Positions 9,369 to 17,390 of a stretch of 64,000 bases of DNA are shown here, piece after piece. The stretch spans positions 1 through 64,000 of the forward strand of contig JASGKW010000003.1 of the NCBI GenBank assembly GCA_049840515.1, given 5' to 3'. The position numbers were made by a program, and so were the translations under genes. This DNA comes from Muricomes sp049840515 (GTDB taxonomy: Bacteria > Bacillota > Clostridia > Lachnospirales > Lachnospiraceae). Position 1 is the first letter of the stretch, and each line of letters begins with the position of its first letter. The notes under the pieces were generated by a model. That model worked only from the letters and a program-made list of their open reading frames with translations. It was not told the DNA's origin and did not search any database.

Positions 9369-10292
9369 TTAAAACGACGGTGCCCCATATAAATCATATG
9401 GTGTCATCTGGTATACATAGTAATTGAGCCAGTTAGAATATAAATTGTTTGCGTGTGCCCTCCAGATTAATTCTGGTGTATTGTCCGGGTTATTGTCCGG
9501 ATAATAATTGACAGGCACTTTTATGTCCAGGCCTTTCCCTACATCCCTTTTGTATTCTGCATCCAGAGTCACTCTGTCATATTCCGGGTGACCCATCACG
9601 AATATCTGTCTTCCTTCTTTTGCCATGCAAAGGAACACACCCGCGTCATCAGAGTCAGCCAGTATGGTGATTCTATCATCATTTTCCAAAAGTTCTTTTG
9701 CCACTGTGGTATGTCTGGAGTGGGGTGCATAAAAAACATCATCAAAACCACGTACAAGTGGGATTTTGCGGTCCCTCACCCTGTGCGGGAATATACCAAA
9801 CATTTTTTCCGGCAGCATTTCCTTGTCAATGCCATAGTGATAATACAAGCCTGCCTGCGCTCCCCAGCAGAGATGAAGGGTGGATGTAACATTTGTCTTA
9901 GTCCACTCCATGATTTCTTTTAATTCTTCCCAATAATCAACCTCTTCAAAAGGCATCTGTTCAATCGGAGCCCCTGTGATAATAAACCCGTCAAATTTCT
10001 GATTTTTAATGCTCTCAAAAGCCTCATAAAATTGTAAAATATGGCTGGTAGATGTGTTCTTGGATACATGGCCGCTGACTCTTACAAAGGTTACGTCCAC
10101 CTGTAATGGCGTATTGGACAGTGAGCGGAGAATCTGAAGTTCTGTGTCCTCCTTTAAAGGCATCAGATTTAAAAGTCCGATACTGATAGGGCGGATATCC
10201 TGATGAGCAGCACGGTACTCATCCATCACAAATATATTCTCATGTTCTAATATTTCTTTTACCGGCAAGTCATTTTGTACTCTTATTGGCAT
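9369..10292 (-). CDS. metA: Homoserine O-acetyltransferase (MetA family)
   Basis: Activates homoserine for methionine synthesis in the cytoplasm. The 307-residue protein carries Cys142 in STLHLCWGAQAG, and His235 and Glu237 in VMGHPEYD, the MetA catalytic residues. Residue 111 is Glu (ITGAPIE). From published work on Bacillus and E. coli enzymes, Glu at this place favours acetyl-CoA and Gly favours succinyl-CoA, so acetyl-CoA is predicted. ATG 10292 follows AAAGGGGA and overlaps the end of the upstream permease gene by 10 bp, which suggests co-transcription. No SAM riboswitch is visible directly before it. Confidence 0.93.
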   Translation of the reverse strand: MPIRVQNDLPVKEILEHENIFVMDEYRAAHQDIRPISIGLLNLMPLKEDTELQILRSLSNTPLQVDVTFVRVSGHVSKNTSTSHILQFYEAFESIKNQKFDGFIITGAPIEQMPFEEVDYWEELKEIMEWTKTNVTSTLHLCWGAQAGLYYHYGIDKEMLPEKMFGIFPHRVRDRKIPLVRGFDDVFYAPHSRHTTVAKELLENDDRITILADSDDAGVFLCMAKEGRQIFVMGHPEYDRVTLDAEYKRDVGKGLDIKVPVNYYPDNNPDNTPELIWRAHANNLYSNWLNYYVYQMTPYDLYGAPSF

Positions 10293-11644
10293 TTCTCATT
10301 CCCCTTTTCTTTTATATCATTTATATTATTTTCCGCTGAATACATATACGTACCATTGGAATCCACATAGCTGGCCACCCCGTAAGCGGAAGTATCAACA
10401 GGTAACTTTTTGTTCTCCAGCCTGTGATTAATCAGCATATTGATAATGTAATAAATAACTGCAAATGTTGGCACTCCCAGTATCATTCCTATAATTCCAA
10501 ACAAGCCCCCTCCCAGCAGTATGGCAAATATTACCCAAAATGCCGAAAGCCCTGTGGTATCTCCCAAAATCTTAGGTCCCAGTATATTTCCGTCAAACTG
10601 CTGCAGAACAAAAATAAATATAATGAAGTAAATCCCCATTTTCGGATCTGTCAGCAAAATCAAAATCGCACTTGGTATGGCTCCAATGTAGGGTCCAAAG
10701 AACGGAATTACATTCGTAACACCTACTATAACACTGACCAGCATAGTATATGGCATATTAATCAGTGACAGACCAACAAAACACATAACACCTATAATGG
10801 CCGAATCAATGATTTTCCCGATGATAAATCCCCCAAACATCTCATTACTTTTAACGGTCAGGTGTAAAATCATGTTTGCCTGTGACGGGCGGAAAAGTGC
10901 ATATACTATCTTCTTGCACTGGCTAGCAAATTTCTCCTTGCTAAACAATACATATATAGATACGATAATACCAATAACCGCATTCAGCAGCTCACTGACA
11001 ATATTAATCACACCAACTGTAAGATTAGACATTAAAATATTAATTCGGCTCAGCAAATCACTGCGCATCCATGTCTGGACATAATCTGTACCTTCCTGCA
11101 ATATATTGTTTACAAACTGGCTCAATGTTGTATTCTGGGAATTCATATCCATAATTTTGTCCACCAGTTGATTCAACTGGCTGGGCACTGTAAATACCAT
11201 GCTTCTGATACTTTTGTACAGCTCCGGAATCATCATGTTAAACAGCGCTACAATAATAAAAATGAATATTACCACTGCTATAAAAATACCTGTGACCCTG
11301 GCAATCCCGTGCACCTTCTTCTGACTGGAAATCTTCTTTTCTAAAACTGGCCTCAAATAAGATTCCACAAACTTGACAACAGGGTTCAGCAGATAGGCAA
11401 TAGCCAATCCATAAATAATTGGTTTCAAGACCCGAAACAGTTCCTTTACTGCGCCTGAAATAACAGAAAGTCTAAGCAATGCAAAATAAAAAAGAATACA
11501 GGCGGCAATTACCACAAAAACAGTCATCCCCCTGCCCAATTTCTGCCGTAATTTTGATGGCCCATTATTTCCAAAAGAAGGCTTGTTGGTATAATACTTG
11601 TTATTCTCCTCCTGCTTTACTTTATCCCTTACCTTATTGCTCAT
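10283..11644 (-). CDS. AI-2E family (YdiK/PerM-like) membrane protein
   Basis: A 453-residue polytopic membrane protein. After a soluble Lys/Asn-rich N-terminus there are about eight hydrophobic segments. The family signature VGVTNVIPFFGPYIGAIPSA lies near residue 310, followed by FVLQQFDGNILGPKILGD. Family members have been linked to autoinducer-2 export or Na+/H+ exchange, but most are uncharacterised. The gene overlaps metA, with no obvious biochemical link. The C-terminal tail is hydrophilic. Confidence 0.88.
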   Translation of the reverse strand: MSNKVRDKVKQEENNKYYTNKPSFGNNGPSKLRQKLGRGMTVFVVIAACILFYFALLRLSVISGAVKELFRVLKPIIYGLAIAYLLNPVVKFVESYLRPVLEKKISSQKKVHGIARVTGIFIAVVIFIFIIVALFNMMIPELYKSIRSMVFTVPSQLNQLVDKIMDMNSQNTTLSQFVNNILQEGTDYVQTWMRSDLLSRINILMSNLTVGVINIVSELLNAVIGIIVSIYVLFSKEKFASQCKKIVYALFRPSQANMILHLTVKSNEMFGGFIIGKIIDSAIIGVMCFVGLSLINMPYTMLVSVIVGVTNVIPFFGPYIGAIPSAILILLTDPKMGIYFIIFIFVLQQFDGNILGPKILGDTTGLSAFWVIFAILLGGGLFGIIGMILGVPTFAVIYYIINMLINHRLENKKLPVDTSAYGVASYVDSNGTYMYSAENNINDIKEKGNEKCQ

Positions 11645-11716
11645 TCACTATATAATTCCTTTCCGTTTTTTATGCAGATACGTTGATTATACCTTGTTCT
11701 ATGTATACTCGTCAAC

Positions 11717-11753
11717 CAAAAGAAAACAGGTGCCTGGCTACATACCAGACACC
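11717..11753 (-). terminator. Rho-independent terminator after the DUF1540 gene
   Basis: Read on the minus strand, GGTGTCTGG and CCAGGCACC pair over 9 bp (one G-T) around a 7-nt loop, followed by TGTTTTCTTTT. It closes the unit ending with the DUF1540 gene. Confidence 0.7.
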
Positions 11754-11841
11754 CGCCCCCTATACTTGTTTTATTGTACATTTGCCTTTGCTGCACCCTC
11801 ATGGCGTGTATTATAATGTGCTCATGAGTATACTAATCTGC

Positions 11842-12207
11842 TCAACCCCTGCATTTAAATGTGGCACATTCTGTTCCGTCACTGTGACAGGCGTTGCTTC
11901 CTTCCACACTGATTTTTCCTGCATGGCATTCACAGCTGTTGTTGTACATACACTCTGTCGCCTTACAGTCAACACCACTGCGGGCAGACGCCATTCCTGT
12001 GACGTCACTGTAACTATTGGAATAGCTGTTTGAATAGCTGTTCATAGAGCTATTGGAATAGCTGTCAGTTTTTCTTTCCTGGAAACTGTCACAGCATGTT
12101 TCTTTCGCTGCCTTTGCATTGTTTCCACCTACCTGAATTTTATCAAGATCACATAAAAACTGCTTATTATGCATACAGGTCTGCACAGTACATTTTAATT
12201 CTGGCAT
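11842..12207 (-). CDS. Tandem DUF1540 Cys-rich protein
   Basis: A 121-residue protein with two copies of the DUF1540 module (CTVQTCMHNKQFLCDLDKI... and CKATECMYNNSCECHAGKI...), each with conserved Cys pairs likely to bind metal. The modules are joined by a low-complexity linker of SNSY repeats. The function of DUF1540 is unknown; the proteins are small and common in spore-forming Firmicutes. ATG 12207 follows AAAAGGAGG. It sits just downstream of thrS, separated by about 56 bp, with its own terminator. Confidence 0.88.
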   Translation of the reverse strand: MPELKCTVQTCMHNKQFLCDLDKIQVGGNNAKAAKETCCDSFQERKTDSYSNSSMNSYSNSYSNSYSDVTGMASARSGVDCKATECMYNNSCECHAGKISVEGSNACHSDGTECATFKCRG

Positions 12208-12263
12208 AATGATACCTCCTTTTATAATGAAATCAGTATCATTATGCCCCGGCTGACTTAAGA

Positions 12264-14189
12264 TTATTCCTGTGTCTCTATTTCACGGACAGACTTTTCG
12301 GCAACTTCTTTCTGGACAAAAGCTATAAATTCTTCCAGATTTTTTTGACCTTCATCGCCGGCAAATCTGCTTCTTACAGAGACAAGTCCGTCTTCCTCTT
12401 CTTTTGCACCGACTACAAGCATGTAAGGAATTTTATTCATCTGTGCCTCACGGATTTTATATCCAATTTTTTCTGCACGAGTATCAATCTCCGCACGGAT
12501 ACCAGCCGCTTTTAACTCTGATAGTACTTTATTTCCATATTCCATATATTTATCCGAAATTGGTAAAACTTTTACCTGAACCGGAGCCAGCCATGTTGGA
12601 AATGCACCTGCAAAATGTTCAATCAAAATACCGATGAAACGTTCAACGGAACCAAATGCCACACGATGAATCATAATCGGTCTGTGCTTCTCCCCGTCAG
12701 CTCCTGTGTATTCCAGTTCAAAACGAAGAGGGAGCTGAAAGTCAAGCTGAATTGTACCGCACTGCCAGGTTCTTCCGATAGAATCCTGGAGATGGAAGTC
12801 AATTTTCGGTCCATAAAATGCACCGTCACCCTCATTTACAATATAAGGGAGCTCCATCTCATCCAGTGCGCTGCGCAGTGCATCTGTAGCTGCTTCCCAG
12901 TCTTCATCACTTCCCATGCTGTCTTCCGGTCTGGTGGACAGCTCCACATGGTATTTAAATCCAAAAAGATTATAGACTTCATCTATTAATTTAACAATAT
13001 TTTTAATCTCCGCACGGGCCTGATCCAGTGCTAAAAAGAGATGTCCGTCATCCTGAGTAAAGCAGCGCACTCTCATCAGACCGTGAAGCTGTCCTGACTT
13101 CTCGTGGCGGTGAACCAGCCCCAGTTCTGCCAGACGCAGCGGTAAATCACGGTAAGAGCGTGGCTCTGACTGATATACCAGAATACTTCCTGGGCAGTTC
13201 ATCGGCTTTATGGCAAAATCTTCGTCGTCAATCACTGTGGTATACATATTATCATGGTAGTGATCCCAGTGTCCTGAAGTCTCCCAGAGATGCCGGCTCA
13301 GCATAATCGGAGTGGAAATCTCCACATAATCGTTCTTTCCATGTATGTCCCGCCAATATTCCAGAAGAGTATTTTTCAAAACCATTCCATTCGGAAGGAA
13401 GAACGGGAATCCAGGTCCTTCATCGCGCATCATGAAAAGTCCAAGCTCTCTGCCCAGTTTTCTGTGGTCACGCTTCTTCGCTTCTTCTATCATTGTCAGA
13501 TACTCATCCAGTTCAGCTTTCTTAGAAAAAGCTGTTCCATAGATTCTCTGAAGCATTTTATTCTTCTCACTGCCTCTCCAGTAAGCTCCTGCAAGACTTG
13601 TGAGCTTGAATGCTTTCACAGGCTTTGTAGTCATCAGATGAGGGCCTGCACACAAATCTGTAAATTCTCCCTGAGAATAGAAACTGATAATAGAATCCTC
13701 CGGCAAATCCTCAATCAATTCTACTTTATATGATTCGCCTTTTTCCTTAAAGTATTCAATCGCCTCGGCTCTCGGTTTTGTAAACCGTTCAATAGGCAAT
13801 GCTTCTTTCACAATTTTTTTCATTTCAGCTTCGATTTTTTCCAAATCTTCAGCTACAAGCGGTGTTTCTCTGTCAATGTCATAATAAAAACCGTCTGCCA
13901 CAGATGGGCCGATTGCCAGCTTTGTATCCGGGTACAGTCTTTTAATAGCCTGTGCCATAATGTGGGATGCAGTGTGGCGGAATGCGCCCTTTCCTTTTTC
14001 ATCCTGGAATGTCAAGATATTTAAATCACAGTCCTCATCTACAACAGTTCTCAAATCCACTACCTCACCGTTAATTTCCCCGGCTGTTGCCATTCTGGCA
14101 AGGCCCTCACTGATATCTTCTGCAATTTCAATCACTGATTTACTTTCTGAATATTCTTTGCTTGACCCGTCTTTTAAAGTAATTTTCAT
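12264..14189 (-). CDS. thrS: Threonyl-tRNA synthetase
   Basis: Charges tRNA-Thr in the cytoplasm. The 641-residue, full-length protein has an N-terminal TGS domain, the editing domain with HTASHIMAQAI and its Zn-site region, the class II catalytic core (KPMNCPGSILVY, RVRCFTQDDGHLF, HRVAFGSVERFIG) and the anticodon-binding domain. It follows the aldo-keto reductase gene by 40 bp. The only visible leader is the T-box at 15131-15384 upstream of that gene, so both genes should respond to uncharged tRNA-Thr. Confidence 0.98.
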   Translation of the reverse strand: MKITLKDGSSKEYSESKSVIEIAEDISEGLARMATAGEINGEVVDLRTVVDEDCDLNILTFQDEKGKGAFRHTASHIMAQAIKRLYPDTKLAIGPSVADGFYYDIDRETPLVAEDLEKIEAEMKKIVKEALPIERFTKPRAEAIEYFKEKGESYKVELIEDLPEDSIISFYSQGEFTDLCAGPHLMTTKPVKAFKLTSLAGAYWRGSEKNKMLQRIYGTAFSKKAELDEYLTMIEEAKKRDHRKLGRELGLFMMRDEGPGFPFFLPNGMVLKNTLLEYWRDIHGKNDYVEISTPIMLSRHLWETSGHWDHYHDNMYTTVIDDEDFAIKPMNCPGSILVYQSEPRSYRDLPLRLAELGLVHRHEKSGQLHGLMRVRCFTQDDGHLFLALDQARAEIKNIVKLIDEVYNLFGFKYHVELSTRPEDSMGSDEDWEAATDALRSALDEMELPYIVNEGDGAFYGPKIDFHLQDSIGRTWQCGTIQLDFQLPLRFELEYTGADGEKHRPIMIHRVAFGSVERFIGILIEHFAGAFPTWLAPVQVKVLPISDKYMEYGNKVLSELKAAGIRAEIDTRAEKIGYKIREAQMNKIPYMLVVGAKEEEDGLVSVRSRFAGDEGQKNLEEFIAFVQKEVAEKSVREIETQE

Positions 14190-14229
14190 TTTCTTTCCCT
14201 CTCTCTTCTATTTTTATTTTTCAACTATT

Positions 14230-15090
14230 TTACTTGTCTAACTGAACTCTCTCCATATCCGGATGCTCCCCAGACCACCCTGTCTGCGGCATTGTCTCCA
14301 ATCTGTACATATCCTCCTGAGAAATTTTAAAACCAAATAAAACCTGATTCTGTCTCATCCGCTCCGGCGAAGCTGACTTCGGAAGGGGGATTATATTTCT
14401 CTCGACGGCATACCTGAGACATATCTGTAATGCAGAAACCTGATATTTGTCAGCAAGCTCTAAAATCAGAGGATTCTCTGATATTCTCATTCTGCCCAGC
14501 GGACTCCACGCCTGCACCTGTATTCCCCGTTCCTGACAATATCTGACAGTGGCTTCCTGGGAATATCCCGGATGAAACTCAATCTGATTCACCATCGGCT
14601 TTACTTTGCAGTGCGTCAGAATATTTTCCATGTGGTGAGGTAAAAAATTGCTCAGCCCGATTGCTCTGACTCTTCCTTCCTGGTAGAGTTCTTCCAATGC
14701 CCGCCAGGTTTCCAGGTCAAGCTGCTTCCATTCCTTGAAATCAGGAGATGGCAGCGGCCAGTGTATCAGATACAAGTCCAGATAATCGGTTCCCAGCTTT
14801 TTCAAGGATAACTCAAATGCCCTTTTTGCATTGTCATACCCCATCTCATCCTTCCACATCTTGGAAGTCAGGAAGAAATCTTCCCGGGGGATTTTGCTTT
14901 CCCTGATTGCCTCACCTATAAAAGTTTCTGTCTCATAATAGGAGGCGGTGTCAAAGTATCGGTAACCTGCCTCAATTGCGGTAAGGATTACGTTCTTATT
15001 GTTCTCCTGTGCCGCATTGTAAGTTCCAAATGCCACACACGGAATCTTCACACCGTTATTCAATGTATAACAATCATAAATACTTTTCAT
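14230..15090 (-). CDS. Aldo/keto reductase
   Basis: NAD(P)H-dependent carbonyl reductase of the AKR superfamily; the substrate is unknown. The TIM-barrel protein shows the catalytic set: Asp and Tyr in RYFDTASYYETE, Lys in FLTSKMW, His in YLIHWPLPSP. It also has the signature RAIGLSNFLPHH and the cofactor loop LPKSASPERM. Start ATG 15090 is preferred over 15123 because GAGGAG sits 8 bp upstream and the earlier start lies against the T-box terminator. It lies between the T-box and thrS, an uncommon place for an AKR. Length is about 286 residues, normal for the family. Confidence 0.92.
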   Translation of the reverse strand: MKSIYDCYTLNNGVKIPCVAFGTYNAAQENNKNVILTAIEAGYRYFDTASYYETETFIGEAIRESKIPREDFFLTSKMWKDEMGYDNAKRAFELSLKKLGTDYLDLYLIHWPLPSPDFKEWKQLDLETWRALEELYQEGRVRAIGLSNFLPHHMENILTHCKVKPMVNQIEFHPGYSQEATVRYCQERGIQVQAWSPLGRMRISENPLILELADKYQVSALQICLRYAVERNIIPLPKSASPERMRQNQVLFGFKISQEDMYRLETMPQTGWSGEHPDMERVQLDK

Positions 15091-15130
15091 CTCCCAGCTC
15101 CTCTCTGATTCGGTACAATCCATAAATACA

Positions 15131-15384
15131 AAAAAATCCCTTTCCGCAGAAATCTGCAGAAAGGGACGAGTTTACAATAATCTCGCGGTTCCACCCTAAT
15201 TGAGCTGGCAAAGAAACGCCAGAACCACTTCATTTTGATGATAACGGAATCACCGGACTGTTTTCAGCCACTCAGAGGTAGTTTTCAAATGTTTCTGTAA
15301 TGGGAAGCTTCCAGCCTTGACTTCCTTCTCTGTATTCTTTCACATTTTACTCGTCTCGTCACTGTGTTTTCTATTCTGAATCTA
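15131..15384 (-). promoter_or_regulatory. T-box leader (threonine)
   Basis: The minus strand holds the T-box core AGGGTGGAACCGCG (15184-15197), then a terminator hairpin CCCTTTC...AAAGGG (15138-15165) with a run of seven T. A plausible specifier codon ACC (Thr) lies at 15277-15279 in the context ACTACCTCTGAG. Uncharged tRNA would favour antitermination and expression of the AKR and thrS genes. The specifier call is by eye. Confidence 0.9.
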
Positions 15385-15389
15385 GACCC

Positions 15390-15417
15390 ATTATAACACC
15401 GCTGACATTTTTGTCAA
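15390..15417 (-). promoter_or_regulatory. Promoter of the T-box/AKR/thrS unit
   Basis: TTGACA (15412-15417) and TATAAT (15390-15395), both perfect, are 16 bp apart on the minus strand. They slightly overlap the stop of the upstream gene. Confidence 0.75.
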
Positions 15418-16127
15418 CTGATTTTCAGCCAAATTACGGCGAAAAATTCACGCATCAGGTAATTTATCTGCAAAATCGGATTAGAAGTTGCAGCAATTCC
15501 CTGTATATTCATAAAGCCAAGTTTCCTGCCAATCTGTAGCGCCCGATACATATGAAACCCGTTTGTAATGATTCCGACAGGTTCAGCCAAATTGCCTATA
15601 ATTTTACTGCTGTTCTTCAAATTCTCTCTTGTAGATGTGGAAGTGTCCTCCAAAATAATCTGCCTTTTGTCAATACCATGCAGATACAGATATTCCGACA
15701 TAGCGGCCGCCTCACTGATATCCTCCCCCTTCCCCTGACCACCTGAAACGATGACCTGAGTGTGAGGATTTTTCTTCAGATAAAAAAGTGCGGCATCCAG
15801 CCTTCTCTTTAAAGAGTTTGTTATGACTGTTTTTCGCACCTGGGCTCCGAGAACGATAATGTAGGGAAGGCCATTTTTAGCCCGCCTCAGCATTGCAGCG
15901 CAGATTTGTATTTCTACCACGCAAAAAACAAACCAGAAAATAAGAACTGCTGCCATTAGTAATATATTCCATATTCCTTTAAATGGCACAACGCCCAATA
16001 TAATATGTATCATGCCAAACAGAGGCCAGAATAATGCAAAAGTGGAATTCCACTTTCTGGTATAAAGGCAGATTATAAAATAATACAACAGACATATGAT
16101 CCCTGTAACTTCAAAGTATATTCTCAT
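15414..16127 (-). CDS. DUF218 (YdcF/SanA/ElyC-like) membrane protein
   Basis: A 237-residue protein with three N-terminal membrane helices (to about residue 75) and a C-terminal DUF218 domain. Conserved blocks are YIIVLGAQV, VIVSGGQGKGEDISEAAAM, DTSTSTRENLKNS and ITNGFHMYRAL. Relatives in E. coli (SanA, ElyC) affect the envelope; the molecular activity is not established. ATG 16127 has GAGAGGAA upstream. It is followed directly by the T-box promoter. Confidence 0.85.
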   Translation of the reverse strand: MRIYFEVTGIICLLYYFIICLYTRKWNSTFALFWPLFGMIHIILGVVPFKGIWNILLMAAVLIFWFVFCVVEIQICAAMLRRAKNGLPYIIVLGAQVRKTVITNSLKRRLDAALFYLKKNPHTQVIVSGGQGKGEDISEAAAMSEYLYLHGIDKRQIILEDTSTSTRENLKNSSKIIGNLAEPVGIITNGFHMYRALQIGRKLGFMNIQGIAATSNPILQINYLMREFFAVIWLKIS

Positions 16128-16168
16128 GTGTTCCTCTCAGACTGCGGTATGCGGCGTAAAAGACCAAA

Positions 16169-16198
16169 AAGCCCTCCAGGCCAAAAACCGGAGGACTT
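16169..16198 (-). terminator. Terminator after the SEC-C gene
   Basis: On the minus strand AAGTCCTCC pairs with GGAGGGCTT and is followed by TTTTTGGTCTTTT. Confidence 0.65.
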
Positions 16199-16213
16199 AT
16201 CTTTTTCATTTCC

Positions 16214-16729
16214 TTATGCGCTTTGTCCGCAGCATTTTTTGTATTTTTTGCCGCTTCCGCATGGACAGGGATCATTTCTTCCCACTTTCTTATCTTTGCG
16301 GATTGTCCCTGACTGTTTCTGCTCGCGGTACAGGTTCTTCTTTGTCTCCTCATCGAAAATCTTGTCCCACTGGGGCAGCTCGTAAAGCCAGTCTGCCTTC
16401 GCATCCACCATGTTTTTATATAATTTTTCTTTATCAAATGCCAGACTCACTTCCGTGTCCTCTGTCATTGTTTCAATCGGATTAGTCTCTTTTAAGCTGT
16501 CATTAATACCATCCAGAAATCCTGCCATTGTCAGGACTTCCTGTCCATATTTCTCAGCCAGTTCCTTTACAGTTCCCTTCACTTCTGTATCTGGTTCATC
16601 CAGAAGCTGCTCATAAATTTCTTTCTCAATATTAAAATAAACTCCCCAAAACTGTTCCAGTTGTCCTTTTGTCAGTTCCTTGTCATAGGCCATGTCTCTC
16701 CATTGGTCCAGTAAACATTTTTCACTCAT
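16214..16729 (-). CDS. SEC-C motif protein
   Basis: A 171-residue cytoplasmic protein. The last about 20 residues form a SEC-C zinc-binding motif (GRNDPCPCGSGKKYKKCC), the same kind found at the SecA C-terminus. The N-terminal 140 residues are helical and acidic and not recognised. SEC-C modules often mediate contacts with SecB or ribosomes, but no specific role can be claimed. ATG 16729 follows AAAAGGAG. It is a single gene with its own terminator. Confidence 0.85.
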   Translation of the reverse strand: MSEKCLLDQWRDMAYDKELTKGQLEQFWGVYFNIEKEIYEQLLDEPDTEVKGTVKELAEKYGQEVLTMAGFLDGINDSLKETNPIETMTEDTEVSLAFDKEKLYKNMVDAKADWLYELPQWDKIFDEETKKNLYREQKQSGTIRKDKKVGRNDPCPCGSGKKYKKCCGQSA

Positions 16730-16825
16730 GGTATATAACTCCTTTTTTTCTTAATTTCACTCGTGTCCCCATTATATAACAAAATTTCAAGATAGTAAAT
16801 ACGTGTTTTCGCCTTTAATTTAAAG

Positions 16826-16854
16826 TTGAAATACTTCTCTGTTTCACTTATAAT
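16826..16854 (+). promoter_or_regulatory. Promoter of the 74-residue membrane protein gene
   Basis: TTGAAA (16826-16831) and TATAAT (16849-16854) with 17-bp spacing, about 45 bp before the start codon. Confidence 0.7.
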
Positions 16855-16898
16855 AAACCTATCTTCAAATTATGTAGTTAGAAAGGACTTTCGCTGTT

Positions 16899-17123
16899 AT
16901 GAGGAAATCGAAACGTATTTTTGCCCTGATTGGTGCTATTTTGCTCTTCTGTCTGTACGGCAGCACATTATTTTTCGCAGTCTTTGATCATCCGGCTTCC
17001 GCCGATTTTCTCAAAGCCTCTATTGCCGCCACAATATTGTTGCCTGTTCTTTTGTATGCTTATGGATTGATTTACCGTTTATCCCGGGCCAATAAAACAG
17101 ATGAATCGGATGAGGATATTTAA
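16899..17123 (+). CDS. Small two-helix membrane protein
   Basis: A 74-residue protein with a basic start (MRKSKRIF), two membrane helices (about residues 8-28 and 38-60) and an acidic tail. An AAAGGA site precedes ATG 16899. It has its own promoter and a terminator that overlaps its last codons. No known domain is recognised. Confidence 0.75.
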   Translation: MRKSKRIFALIGAILLFCLYGSTLFFAVFDHPASADFLKASIAATILLPVLLYAYGLIYRLSRANKTDESDEDI

Positions 17124-17153
17124 AGTATTACTTTATATTCTCATCCGATTTTT
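17106..17153. terminator. Terminator overlapping the end of the 74-residue gene
   Basis: TCGGATGAG (17106-17114) pairs with CTCATCCGA (17140-17148), extended by A/T pairs, followed by TTTTT on the plus strand. It also lies at the stop of the small minus-strand ORF at 17152. Confidence 0.7.
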
Positions 17154-17316
17154 ACACGTAGGAATGTGTGAGTTCCATGACAGCATTCCACTCCGCCGCT
17201 CTCATCCTTCTTACCGGTTCTTTCAGCATTTCTATCTTTCTTTTTTCTTGTCTTATCTTCAGATACTGTTCCATGGAAATCATTTCCTGAGCTATTTCAT
17301 TATCAACCTGATACAT
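17152..17316 (-). CDS. Hypothetical 54-residue protein
   Basis: A short minus-strand ORF has a strong GAGGAGG ribosome-binding site before ATG 17316. The product (MYQVDNEIAQEMISMEQYLK...) is charged, with an amphipathic helix rich in Glu, Lys, Arg and Met, and ends ELTHSYV. No family is recognised. It lies just downstream of purA on the same strand. The ribosome-binding site is the main support. Confidence 0.5.
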   Translation of the reverse strand: MYQVDNEIAQEMISMEQYLKIRQEKRKIEMLKEPVRRMRAAEWNAVMELTHSYV

Positions 17317-17390
17317 AAAAACACCTCCTCTTTAAATAAGTCTCAGCCTTATCATTATATGAGGAGGTATTCTTAAATATGATAACTATT

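Noticed and set aside
11725..12070. Tandem repeat or CRISPR-like array in the DUF1540 gene (SNSY codon repeats)
   Set aside because: The repeats are short, in frame and code for a Ser/Tyr/Asn linker; there are no spacers of uniform size.
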